Of a DNA stretch of 28,029 nt, positions 8,106 to 15,760 are shown piece by piece. The notes below the pieces were generated by a model that was not told the DNA's origin, did no database searches, and saw nothing but the letters and a program-made list of their open reading frames with translations. Source of the DNA: Betaproteobacteria bacterium. Lineage in GTDB: Bacteria > Pseudomonadota > Gammaproteobacteria > Tethybacterales > Tethybacteraceae. The stretch covers positions 3,109-31,137 of the forward strand of contig JAPORI010000261.1 in assembly GCA_026710225.1 (NCBI GenBank). Direction: 5' to 3'. The position numbers and the translations under genes are program-made. The first letter of the stretch is position 1. Each line of letters begins with the position of its first letter.

Positions 8106-8709
8106 GGGCGGCTGATCCTTGCCGGCGCATCCGGCCAATGACCCGGGCTGCCAGCAGAGCGAGCACGATCGCCAGATAGACGAAAGGACCCGCATCCTCG
8201 CCGCGCACCAGCCACAGATAGTGGATGCAGGCAGCGATGCACAGGGGGTACATCAGCCGGTGCAGCTTGCGCCAGAGCGCTCCCAGCTTGCGTACCGAGA
8301 AATTGTTGGAGGTCACCGCCAGCGGTGTCATCATCACGAAAGCGGCGAAGCCGGCGCTGATGTAGCGACGCTCGGCCAGGTCATCGATCAGGTAGGCGGG
8401 AGAGAAGCCGGCTTCCAGCCACATGTAGAAGAAAACGTGACACAGTGCATAGCAAAATGACAGCACTCCCAGATTGCGGCGAAAGATGCCAAGCCGTTTC
8501 CAGCCGGTAAGCGATCGGATCGGGGTGATTGCCAAAGTGATTATCAGCAGCCGCAGTGCGGTTTCGCCGGTGATGTGGGCGGCCACCTCATAGGGGTCGG
8601 CCGGCTGTTCGAATACGAATATCCTTGCCAGATTGACCAGCGGCAACAGGCAGATGATGATGACAATCGCCTTTTGCACCGAAATGCTGCCAAGCGGGCC
8701 GGATTTCAT
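8098..8709 (-). CDS. msrQ: MsrQ, haem-binding membrane subunit of the MsrPQ methionine sulfoxide reductase
   Basis: A 203-residue inner-membrane protein of the YedZ/MsrQ ferric-reductase-like family with about five or six helices. Conserved histidines likely to bind haem are visible in CYALCHVFFYMWLEAG (about residue 91), KLHRLMYP (about 146) and CIHYLWL (about 158). RRNLGVLSF and the helix around residues 45-65 also fit the family. MsrQ passes electrons from the quinone pool or a flavin to MsrP in the periplasm to repair oxidised methionine. It begins 10 bases after the msrP stop, and its own end overlaps the mscS start by 8 bases, so the three are one transcription unit. Confidence 0.92.
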   Translation of the reverse strand: MKSGPLGSISVQKAIVIIICLLPLVNLARIFVFEQPADPYEVAAHITGETALRLLIITLAITPIRSLTGWKRLGIFRRNLGVLSFCYALCHVFFYMWLEAGFSPAYLIDDLAERRYISAGFAAFVMMTPLAVTSNNFSVRKLGALWRKLHRLMYPLCIAACIHYLWLVRGEDAGPFVYLAIVLALLAARVIGRMRRQGSAARA

Positions 8710-8719
8710 GGCGGGGCTG

Positions 8720-9661
8720 CTAGTGGTTTTCGATCAGGTCCATGCCCTGGTAAAGCGATGCGACTTCTTCCTCGTAGCCGTTGAACATGTCGGTGGTGCG
8801 CTTGTCGGCAAAGAAGCCGCTGCCGATGGCGCGCTCCTCCTTTTGCGACCAGCGCGGATGATCGCGCTCCGGATTTACATTCGAGTAGAAGCCGTATTCA
8901 TGCGGCGCCTGCTTGTTCCAGGAAGTCGGCGGTTGCTCGGCGACGAAGTCGATCGCAACCAGCGCCTTGATGCTCTTGTATCCGTACTTCCAGGGCACGA
9001 TGATGCGCAGCGGCGCCCCGTTCTGGTTGAGCAACTCTTCCCCGTACATCCCGAAGGTAAGCAGGGTCAGATCGTGGCGCGCCTCATCCATGCGCAGTCC
9101 CTCGACATAGGGCCAGGGCAGCGATGTGTTGATTTCATCGGGAAACAACTTGAGGGGATGGAAGGTCTGAAAGGCGACATATTTCGCATCGCCGGAAGGC
9201 TGCACCCGATCAATCAGGCTGTTGAGTGGAAAGCCAAACCAGGGAATCACCATCGACCAGGCCTCGACGCAGCGCAGCCGATAGACCCGCTCTTGCATGT
9301 CGCCCCAGCCAATCAGCTCGTCAACATCGTATTCACCCGGTTTTTCAACCAGACCGCCGATCTTTACTTTCCACGGCTTGGAGTCGTAGAAATGCTTGTT
9401 TTCGGCCGGCTCCTCCTTCTTGTTGCCCAACTCGTAGAAATTGTTGTAGGTGATCGCCTTGCGCTTGGGAGTGTGCTCGTCTGCAAGGCTGCCCGGCCAG
9501 GGCGCGCCGGCAAGGGGGGCGGGGGAAGTGGTCGCGCCTTGCGCGAAAGGCGCGGCAACCAGGCCGGCCATTCCAGCAATAATCTCGCGGCGCGAGCAAT
9601 AGGCCTGTCGGCTGGTTATTTCGCTCGGCTTGATGCGACTGTCGCCTTTCTTGACCAGCAT
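8720..9661 (-). CDS. msrP: MsrP, periplasmic molybdopterin methionine sulfoxide reductase catalytic subunit
   Basis: A 313-residue protein of the YedY/MsrP sulfite-oxidase-like family. A Tat signal peptide is present: twin arginines at residues 24-25 in SRREIIAG, then a hydrophobic stretch ending near AQGA (about 43). Cys131 in RLRCVEAWSMV is the expected molybdenum ligand. Family hallmarks such as NNFYELG and the C-terminal NGYEEEVASLYQGMDL are present. The enzyme reduces protein-bound methionine sulfoxide in the periplasm using electrons from MsrQ. The gene lies 14 bases downstream of ahcY and upstream of msrQ, an unusual but functionally sensible position beside the SAM-cycle genes. Confidence 0.95.
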   Translation of the reverse strand: MLVKKGDSRIKPSEITSRQAYCSRREIIAGMAGLVAAPFAQGATTSPAPLAGAPWPGSLADEHTPKRKAITYNNFYELGNKKEEPAENKHFYDSKPWKVKIGGLVEKPGEYDVDELIGWGDMQERVYRLRCVEAWSMVIPWFGFPLNSLIDRVQPSGDAKYVAFQTFHPLKLFPDEINTSLPWPYVEGLRMDEARHDLTLLTFGMYGEELLNQNGAPLRIIVPWKYGYKSIKALVAIDFVAEQPPTSWNKQAPHEYGFYSNVNPERDHPRWSQKEERAIGSGFFADKRTTDMFNGYEEEVASLYQGMDLIENH

Positions 9662-9675
9662 GGTTGTCTTGGCCG

Positions 9676-10989
9676 CTAGTAGCGGTAGGAGTCCTTCTTG
9701 TAGGGACCGTCGGCATCTATCATCAGGTACTTTTCCTGATCGGCGGTGAGCCGGGTGAGCTGGATGCCGATGTGCTCAAGATGCAGGCGGGCCACCTTTT
9801 CGTCAAGATGCTTGGGCAGCACCCGCAGCCCGGGCTTGAGCTGCTTGCGGTTCTGCCACATGTCGATCTGGGCGAGCACCTGATTGGCAAACGAGCAACT
9901 CATCACGAAACTCGGATGGCCGTCGCCGCAGCCCAGGTTAACCAGTCGGCCCTCGGCGAGCAGGATGATCCGTCGTCCATCGGCGAACTCGACCTCGTCT
10001 ACCTGCGGCTTGACGTTGTGGAAAGTGCACTTGTCTTGCAAGGATGCAACGTCAATCTCATTGTCGAAGTGGCCGATGTTGCACACCACCGCTCCGGCGC
10101 GCATCTTTGCCATGATCTCGTAGGTAACCACGTCGCAGTTGCCGGTTGCGGTTACCACCAGATGGACATCGCCGGCAACGTCGGCCAGTTTCACCACCCG
10201 GTATCCCTCCATCGCCGCCTGCAAGGCGCAGATCGGGTCGATTTCGGTGACCAGGACCGTGGCGCCGGCGCCGCGCAAGGCTGCGGCGCAGCCCTTGCCG
10301 ACATCGCCGAAGCCGCAGACCACTGCAACCTTGCCGGCGATCATCAAGTCGGTGCCGCGCTTGATGCCGTCAAGCAGCGATTCGCGACAGCCGTAGAAGT
10401 TGTCGAACTTGGACTTGGTAACCGAGTCGTTGACGTTGTATGCGGCTACCGGCAACTTGCCGTTGCGCTCGAGTTCTTCGAGACGATGAACGCCGGTGGT
10501 GGTCTCCTCGCTCAGGCCAACCACATGCTCAATCACTTCCGGCCGTTGCAGCGCCAGCGCGGTCAGGTCGCCGCCGTCATCAAGCAGCAGATTGGGACGC
10601 CACCCGCCGGGGCCGACCACCGTTGCCTCGATGCACTCGACGTATTCTTCCTCGCTTTCGCCTTTCCAGGCGAATACCGGGATGCCGGCCGCAGCCATCG
10701 CAGCAGCAGCTTGATCCTGGGTCGAAAAGATGTTGCATGAACTCCAGCGAATTTCGGCTCCCAACTCGACCAGAGTCTCGATGAGCACTGCGGTTTCCAC
10801 CGTCATGTGCAGGCAGCCGGCGATCCGGGCACCGGCCAGCGGCTGCTGGTCGCGGTATTCGGCGCGCAAGGCGGTCAGAGCCGGCATCTCTCGCTCGGCA
10901 ACGGATATTTCGCGTCTGCCCCAGTCGGCCAAGGAGATGTCCTTGATCCGATAGTCGCTGAATTCTTCTTTTACGGCGGCAATGCTCAT
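9676..10989 (-). CDS. ahcY: S-adenosylhomocysteinase AhcY
   Basis: A 437-residue NAD-dependent enzyme that splits S-adenosylhomocysteine into adenosine and homocysteine, clearing the product inhibitor of methyltransferases. The substrate-binding segment [19 protein letters not shown] lies near residue 61. The block [16 protein letters not shown] falls near 184-199 with its conserved Lys and Asp. The NAD fold [13 protein letters not shown] follows near 223, and the C-terminus [18 protein letters not shown] carries the conserved lysine and tyrosine. The length is near the short form of the family. The ATG at 10989 follows a TATAAT element in the 46-bp gap after metK and lacks an obvious ribosome binding site. 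Confidence 0.97.
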   Translation of the reverse strand: MSIAAVKEEFSDYRIKDISLADWGRREISVAEREMPALTALRAEYRDQQPLAGARIAGCLHMTVETAVLIETLVELGAEIRWSSCNIFSTQDQAAAAMAAAGIPVFAWKGESEEEYVECIEATVVGPGGWRPNLLLDDGGDLTALALQRPEVIEHVVGLSEETTTGVHRLEELERNGKLPVAAYNVNDSVTKSKFDNFYGCRESLLDGIKRGTDLMIAGKVAVVCGFGDVGKGCAAALRGAGATVLVTEIDPICALQAAMEGYRVVKLADVAGDVHLVVTATGNCDVVTYEIMAKMRAGAVVCNIGHFDNEIDVASLQDKCTFHNVKPQVDEVEFADGRRIILLAEGRLVNLGCGDGHPSFVMSCSFANQVLAQIDMWQNRKQLKPGLRVLPKHLDEKVARLHLEHIGIQLTRLTADQEKYLMIDADGPYKKDSYRY

Positions 10990-11018
10990 TTGGTTTTGTC
11001 GGGTATATGCAGATGTTG

Positions 11019-11024
11019 ATTATA
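11019..11024 (-). promoter_or_regulatory. Candidate -10 element (TATAAT) for ahcY
   Basis: Read on the minus strand, TATAAT lies 30 bases before the ahcY start, in the short gap after metK. The expected transcript leader would be about 20 bases. The -35 region would fall inside the last codons of metK and shows no strong match. ahcY may therefore be both co-transcribed with metK and separately driven. The gap is too short to hold a known S-adenosylhomocysteine riboswitch. Confidence 0.35.
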
Positions 11025-11035
11025 AGCGCGGCGTT

Positions 11036-12247
11036 TCAGGCCTGCTTGAGTTCCTCGGCGGCGGCAGTAGATTCCCAGGGCAGTTCTATGTCGGTGCGCC
11101 CGAAGTGCCCGTAGGCGGCAGTCTGGCGGTAGATCGGCTGCCAGAGCGAAAACCGCTCGATGATTCCGGCCGGAGACAGATCGTATACGGCTCTGATCTT
11201 CTTCTCGATTAACTCGTTGTCGGTGCCGGCGGCGGCGGTGCCGAAGGTCTCGACCATGACGCTGACCGGTTGCGAAACGCCGATTGCATAGGACAGTTGC
11301 ACCAGACAGCGCTCGGCAGCACCGGCGGCGACAACGTTCTTGGCGATGTTGCGGGCTGCATAGGCAGCCGATCGATCGACCTTGGTCGGATCCTTGCCGG
11401 AAAACGCGCCGCCGCCGTGCGGGGCGGCTCCACCGTAGGTATCGACGATGATCTTGCGCCCGGTCAGACCGGCATCACCCAGCGGCCCTCCGATCAGGAA
11501 CTTGCCGGTCGGGTTTACCAGGATGTTGTCGCTTGTGCAATCCAGGCCGGAATGCTGGGCCAGCACCGGCTTGATGATCTCATCGATGACCAGCTGGCGG
11601 ATGCGCTCATCGTTGTCAACGACTTCTTTGCCGTCGATATCGGCGGCATGTTGGGTTGACAGGACGATCTTGTCAATGGCTGCCGGCTTGCCGTCGGCGT
11701 AGCGCACGGTAACCTGCGACTTGGCGTCCGGCCGCAATGCCGAACCGGCCGTGCTCTGACGGCGCACCTGCGCCTGACGGCGCACCAGATCGTGGGCGAT
11801 CATGATCGGTGCCGGCATCAGCGCGGCATCGCTTTCGCGGCAGGCGTAGCCGAACATCATGCCCTGATCACCGGCACCGAGCTGCTTGTCGGTGCCCGCA
11901 TCAATGCCCTGGCTGATGTCCTGCGACTGCGGGGAGATCGCGTTGATGCGCTGGGCGTTTTGCAAATCCATGCCGTCGGCTGCGTCCTGATAGCCGACTT
12001 CCCTAATCACCCGCTCGGCGATTTGCAGCGGATCGATGCTGATGCCGTCGGCCAGGCGCATTTCGCCGGCCAGCGCCAGCAACCGGTCCTTGAGCAAGGT
12101 TTCACAGGCGCAGCGCACCTGATGACGATCGGCGGCAGCAGTCTCGGTGAGGGCCGCGTCTAGAATCGCATCCGATATTTGATCGGCAAGTTTGTCCGGA
12201 TGCCCTTCGGACACCGACTCGGAAGTGAACTGGTATTCCCGGCTCAT
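11036..12247 (-). CDS. metK: S-adenosylmethionine synthetase MetK
   Basis: A 403-residue methionine adenosyltransferase (E. coli 384) that makes S-adenosylmethionine from methionine and ATP. Signature blocks are intact: SVSEGHPDKLADQISDAILD at residues 10-29, GAGDQGMMFGYA near 128, DTYGGAAPHGGGAFSGKDP near 257 (phosphate-binding loop) and KVDRSAAYAARNIAKN after it. The C-terminal third is the usual swapped domain. The ATG at 12247 is placed by the conserved N-terminal sequence. No strong ribosome binding site is visible. A TAGAAT box lies 46 bases upstream. It heads the minus-strand run with ahcY, msrP, msrQ and mscS. Confidence 0.97.
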   Translation of the reverse strand: MSREYQFTSESVSEGHPDKLADQISDAILDAALTETAAADRHQVRCACETLLKDRLLALAGEMRLADGISIDPLQIAERVIREVGYQDAADGMDLQNAQRINAISPQSQDISQGIDAGTDKQLGAGDQGMMFGYACRESDAALMPAPIMIAHDLVRRQAQVRRQSTAGSALRPDAKSQVTVRYADGKPAAIDKIVLSTQHAADIDGKEVVDNDERIRQLVIDEIIKPVLAQHSGLDCTSDNILVNPTGKFLIGGPLGDAGLTGRKIIVDTYGGAAPHGGGAFSGKDPTKVDRSAAYAARNIAKNVVAAGAAERCLVQLSYAIGVSQPVSVMVETFGTAAAGTDNELIEKKIRAVYDLSPAGIIERFSLWQPIYRQTAAYGHFGRTDIELPWESTAAAEELKQA

Positions 12248-12359
12248 GCCCGAGGCATCGAAAAATCAATCATCTTTGAATACAAGGTTGGGATTCTATC
12301 CGCAACTTCATTGACAGCCCTCTCTTGCATCGTCCGGAGTATGAATTCCGGTTGCAGCC
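12248..12359. promoter_or_regulatory. Divergent metK / lysE-family spacer with candidate -10 on the minus strand
   Basis: A 112-bp gap. On the minus strand TAGAAT (12298 down to 12293, within TAGAATCC) lies 46 bases before metK. On the plus strand a perfect TTGACA at 12311-12316 has no -10 at 16-18 bases; TATGAA follows 23 bases later. A mini-ORF of eight codons begins with ATG at 12341, preceded by GGAG, and its stop lies inside the start of the exporter gene. I see no known SAM riboswitch fold here. Confidence 0.3.
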
Positions 12360-12965
12360 GTGATTGATTTGTTGCCGGCGCTGGGGGTGTTTTTCGTCTC
12401 GGCGGCAACACCGGGACCGAACAATGCCCTGATGCTCAGCCTGGGGGTGATTTACGGCTGCGCGGCGCAGCGGTGGCTGATCGCCGGGGTGATGGCCGGC
12501 GTGGCGGGAGTGTTCATGCTCAGCAGCCTGGGTCTGGGCGCTCTGCTGCTGGCCGAACCGCTGCTTTTGAATCTGCTACGCGGAATCGGGGCGCTGATGC
12601 TGCTGTGGATCGCCTGGAAGATCTACACCGCTCCCCGTCCGGTTGCGGGTGCCAATCAGCCGCCGCCGGCCGGTTTTGTCTTCGGTTTTTCCCTGCAGTG
12701 GGTAAATCCCAAACTTTGGTCGGGAGTGCTGGCAATGATAACCCTGCTGCCGCAACCGGATTCGGGCAGCGAACTCGCCCGGCAGGCAGTTGCCGTATCT
12801 GTCGCCGGCGGCCTGATTACCGGCTTTTGCATGTCGATCTGGGCGCTGTTCGGCGGGTTGCTCGCCAGACTGGTCAAGACCGAAAGGACACATCGGGCCG
12901 TAAACGCGGCCAGTGCAATCTTGATGCTGATTTGCGTTGCAGTTGCATTTGCAGTTTCCAGTTGA
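12360..12965 (+). CDS. LysE/RhtB-family amino-acid exporter
   Basis: A 201-residue membrane protein with about six helices. The N-terminal signature is typical of LysE/RhtB/LeuE exporters: AATPGPNNALMLSLGVIYG at about residues 15-33, with the PGPN motif. The segment FSLQWVNPKLW near 115-125 matches the conserved 'NPK' region of this family. Members export amino acids such as threonine, homoserine, leucine or lysine. The exact substrate cannot be read from sequence; the position opposite metK might hint at a methionine-related compound, but that is inference. The start is a GTG at 12360 with no good ribosome binding site, and it overlaps the end of an eight-codon mini-ORF. Confidence 0.85.
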   Translation: MIDLLPALGVFFVSAATPGPNNALMLSLGVIYGCAAQRWLIAGVMAGVAGVFMLSSLGLGALLLAEPLLLNLLRGIGALMLLWIAWKIYTAPRPVAGANQPPPAGFVFGFSLQWVNPKLWSGVLAMITLLPQPDSGSELARQAVAVSVAGGLITGFCMSIWALFGGLLARLVKTERTHRAVNAASAILMLICVAVAFAVSS

Positions 12966-13011
12966 GCTGGCAGCCGGTTGCTTTGCCAGCGAATGTTGAT
13001 TTGCAATCAGC
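12966..13011. terminator. Paired hairpins between convergent lysE-family gene and msbA (possible bidirectional terminator)
   Basis: The 50-bp gap between the two stop codons is almost wholly inverted repeats. GCTGGCA (12966-12972) pairs with TGCCAGC (12984-12990) around an 11-base loop. GTTGATT (12995-13001) pairs with AATCAGC (13005-13011) around TGC, with one G-U pair. A third option pairs GGTTGCT (12976-12982) with AGCAACC (13009-13015). No long T tract follows on either strand, so this is not a textbook intrinsic terminator. Confidence 0.4.
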
Positions 13012-13015
13012 AACC

Positions 13016-14785
13016 CTAGCCTGCATCAGGCAACTGCTGGGCCTGATACATGGTTCGGTAGGAGACCGATTTCTCCATCAATTCGGCGTGCGTCCCGATA
13101 GTCGCAATCCGGCCCTGTTCCAGCATCACGATTCGATCGACGCTGCGGACGGTTGCGAAGCGATGAGCAATGATCAAGGCGGTGCGATTGCGCAGCAGGT
13201 TGTCGATTGCGCTGCGAATCTTCTCTTCGGTAATCGAGTCCAGCGCACTGGTTGCCTCATCGAGAATGAGGATCGGCGCATCCTTGTAAAAAGCGCGGGC
13301 GATTGACAGGCGCTGGCGCTCGCCACCGGAAAGGCGCGTCCCCCGCTCGCCGATTAAGGTGTCGGCGCCGTCGGCCAGGCGTGCAACCGCATCATCGATA
13401 TTTGCCGCAGCCAGCGCCTTGTCCAGACGGGCGCGGTCGATGTTGGCACCCCGGGCCGGATAGGCGACGTTTTCGGCAACACTTGCATCAAACAGCAGGA
13501 CTTCCTGGGTGACCAGCCCGATTGCCCGACGCAGGGACTCGAGGCGGTATTGCGCGATGCTGCGCCCGTCCAGGCTGATCTGCCCGCCATCCGGCTGATA
13601 AAGGCGCAACAGCAGGTGGGTGAGGGTGCTCTTGCCGCTGCCGGTTGCTCCGACCAGCGCGATTCTTTCGCCGGGTGCGATTGAAAAGCTTATCTGGTCG
13701 ACGGCCGGTCGGTTGCCGCGCGGATAACTGAAGGAGACGCCGGAAAATTCAAGCGCACCGGTGATTTGCGCCGGGACCAGATTGCCGTCATCGGCTTCGG
13801 CGATGTTGTCGATTACGCCAAAGACGCGGTCGGCCGCGACCAAGGCCTGCTGGTAGAACTCGGGTATCGACGACAGGCCGCGTATTGACAGGGGCAGCAT
13901 CCCGGTTGCAAACAGGAATGCTCCCAGTTGGCCCTCGGTGATTTCGCCGATCGCCAGTGCCCGGGCGAGCAGCCCCAATACCACTGCAATGCCCAGTGCC
14001 AGCACCATCTGGGCGGCAGGCCGGTTGAGGGCAAGCGCCGCTCCCAGCCTGATGCCAAAGCCGCGCAATCGGCCAATCTTTTCGTCGAGCAATTGAGTTT
14101 CCCGCTCGCGGCCGCCGAACGCCTTGACGATTTGCTGGCCCTGGATCGAATCGGCCAGCTGGGCGGTGAAGTCTCCTTCGGTTTTAGCCAACGATGTGCT
14201 GTGGTGGCGGATCTTCCTGCTGAAGTAGCGAATCGACAGCAATGTCACCGGCAGGGCGAGGAGGATTATCGCGGTCAGTTGCCAGTCGATTATCAGCATT
14301 GTGGTGATGAGCGCAACAAAGCGCATCAAATCAGTGGTCAGGGTAATCAGCAGTAAGGTGGACATGTTTGACATTCGTGACGCGTACAGCAGCACCCGCG
14401 AGATCAGCACCCCGGATGTTTCCTGGTCGTGATAGGACTGCGGCAGGTGAATAATCTTCGCAACCAGGGCGCGGCGGATGTCGGCGACCATGGTGTGCTC
14501 AAGCCAGTGCTGAATGTAGGTGCGGCCGAATCCAAACAGGCCGCGGGCGAAAAACACGACCAGGATTGCCGCCGGCAAGACATATACCAGCTGTTCGGGC
14601 GTAACCCATCCGGATACCTCGTCGGCGTCCAGCAGCAGATACATCAGCCAGGGTGCGGCCGCCTCGCTTGCTCCAAACAGCGCCGAGCACAGCAGTCCGA
14701 CCCCAAACACCGGCAGATGAGGACGCAGGTAACCCAGGATGCGCATGAAATCGCGCCGGCCGGCAGCCGGTTTTCGCTTGCTCAT
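13016..14785 (-). CDS. msbA: MsbA-type lipid A / lipid ABC transporter (fused permease-ATPase)
   Basis: A 589-residue half transporter (E. coli MsbA 582). Six membrane helices occupy about residues 20-325, followed by the ATPase domain at about 345-585. Walker A is GATGSGKST, the signature is LSGGERQRLSIARAF, and Walker B is ILILDEATSALD. The H-loop His lies in LIIAHRFATV. MsbA dimers flip lipid A-core across the inner membrane. The ATG at 14785 was chosen because it overlaps the waaC stop as ATGA and matches the family length; the longer frame upstream lies inside waaC. Linkage to a heptosyltransferase supports an LPS role over a general multidrug role. Confidence 0.88.
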   Translation of the reverse strand: MSKRKPAAGRRDFMRILGYLRPHLPVFGVGLLCSALFGASEAAAPWLMYLLLDADEVSGWVTPEQLVYVLPAAILVVFFARGLFGFGRTYIQHWLEHTMVADIRRALVAKIIHLPQSYHDQETSGVLISRVLLYASRMSNMSTLLLITLTTDLMRFVALITTMLIIDWQLTAIILLALPVTLLSIRYFSRKIRHHSTSLAKTEGDFTAQLADSIQGQQIVKAFGGRERETQLLDEKIGRLRGFGIRLGAALALNRPAAQMVLALGIAVVLGLLARALAIGEITEGQLGAFLFATGMLPLSIRGLSSIPEFYQQALVAADRVFGVIDNIAEADDGNLVPAQITGALEFSGVSFSYPRGNRPAVDQISFSIAPGERIALVGATGSGKSTLTHLLLRLYQPDGGQISLDGRSIAQYRLESLRRAIGLVTQEVLLFDASVAENVAYPARGANIDRARLDKALAAANIDDAVARLADGADTLIGERGTRLSGGERQRLSIARAFYKDAPILILDEATSALDSITEEKIRSAIDNLLRNRTALIIAHRFATVRSVDRIVMLEQGRIATIGTHAELMEKSVSYRTMYQAQQLPDAG

Positions 14786-15741
14786 TGTCGATCCGGCTTG
14801 GCAAGCAGGCTGTCGAATGTCGCGACTATCTGTTGGGCGTCGATGGCGCCGGCATTTTCCAACTGCTTGCAATTGCTGCCAAGGTTGCCGGTGCGCTTGG
14901 GATCGGTTGCGACATACAGGCCGAGACAGGGAAGTTGCAAGGCTGCCGCCAGATGGGTGAGGCCGGTGTCAAGGCCGATGGCACCGGTTGCGGCAGTCAT
15001 CTTTGCCGCCATTTCCTCCAGTGGCAGTCTTGCCAGTACCCGGCCACCGCCGGCAGCGGCGATCCGTTCAGCGCGCTGTCGTTCAACTTCGCTTCCCCAC
15101 GGCAGTTCCGGCTGCAGGCCGCGACTGAGTAGCATCTTGCCGATGGTGATCCATTTTTCCTCGGCGAGCAACTTGCGCTGCTGCGCAGTTGCATGCAGCA
15201 GCAGCACTGTATTGTCCGCGGTCTGGCCGGTGCGCTGATTTGGCAGGCCGTAGTCGGGCGTGTTTTCAGGCAGCTGATAGCCGAGCGTCATCGCGAACAG
15301 GCGGCGGATGCGCTCGATCATGTGCAATCCGGTCGATATGAAGTGCCGGCCGCCACCGTAGAAAAACGACGCAACCGGCTCGCGGGCACAGCGGCTGGAA
15401 AATCCGTGGCCGGGTCCGCGCGCGGCCGCCACTCCGAACACCGAACTTTTCACCAGGCCCTGGGCATCGATCACTGCGTCGTAGGTGCAGCTGCGCAACT
15501 CCTGCAGGTAGGTGCGCAACGCCGGCAGGGAATCGGAAAGCAGCATCCGGCGCCAGCGGCGCAGGGCAATCGGAATGGTTCGCTCCACGGCCGGGTGCCA
15601 GTCGGCGAGCAGCCGGTATTGCTCTTCTATCGCCCAGTCGATGGTGATGGTTTCCTTTAGCATCCGGCCGGCATCGGTTACCGCCGGCAGGGCGTGAATC
15701 ACGTCGCCCAGCGAGGAGAATTTCACCACCAGCACCCGCAT
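14782..15741 (-). CDS. waaC: LPS heptosyltransferase I (WaaC/RfaC)
   Basis: A 319-residue glycosyltransferase family 9 protein, the same length as E. coli WaaC. It adds the first heptose to Kdo2-lipid A on the cytoplasmic face. The N-terminus MRVLVVKFSSLGDVIHALPA is the family signature containing the catalytic-site Asp. The middle has DAQGLVKSS (about residues 92-100). The nucleotide-sugar region includes AIGLDTGLTHLAAAL (about 258-272), with the conserved DTGLTHLA. The ATG at 15741 was picked from this N-terminus; the longer frame runs into pyrC. It starts 19 bases after the pyrC stop and ends in a 4-base overlap with msbA. Confidence 0.93.
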   Translation of the reverse strand: MRVLVVKFSSLGDVIHALPAVTDAGRMLKETITIDWAIEEQYRLLADWHPAVERTIPIALRRWRRMLLSDSLPALRTYLQELRSCTYDAVIDAQGLVKSSVFGVAAARGPGHGFSSRCAREPVASFFYGGGRHFISTGLHMIERIRRLFAMTLGYQLPENTPDYGLPNQRTGQTADNTVLLLHATAQQRKLLAEEKWITIGKMLLSRGLQPELPWGSEVERQRAERIAAAGGGRVLARLPLEEMAAKMTAATGAIGLDTGLTHLAAALQLPCLGLYVATDPKRTGNLGSNCKQLENAGAIDAQQIVATFDSLLAKPDRQ

Positions 15742-15760
15742 CGTCTTTTTGCAACTCTGT

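Noticed and set aside
10990..11035. Possible S-adenosylhomocysteine riboswitch before ahcY
   Set aside because: The gap is only 46 bases and contains a -10 box; no known riboswitch fold fits.
12248..12359. Possible SAM riboswitch before metK
   Set aside because: I could not find the stems or conserved cores of known SAM riboswitch classes; a covariance-model search would settle it.
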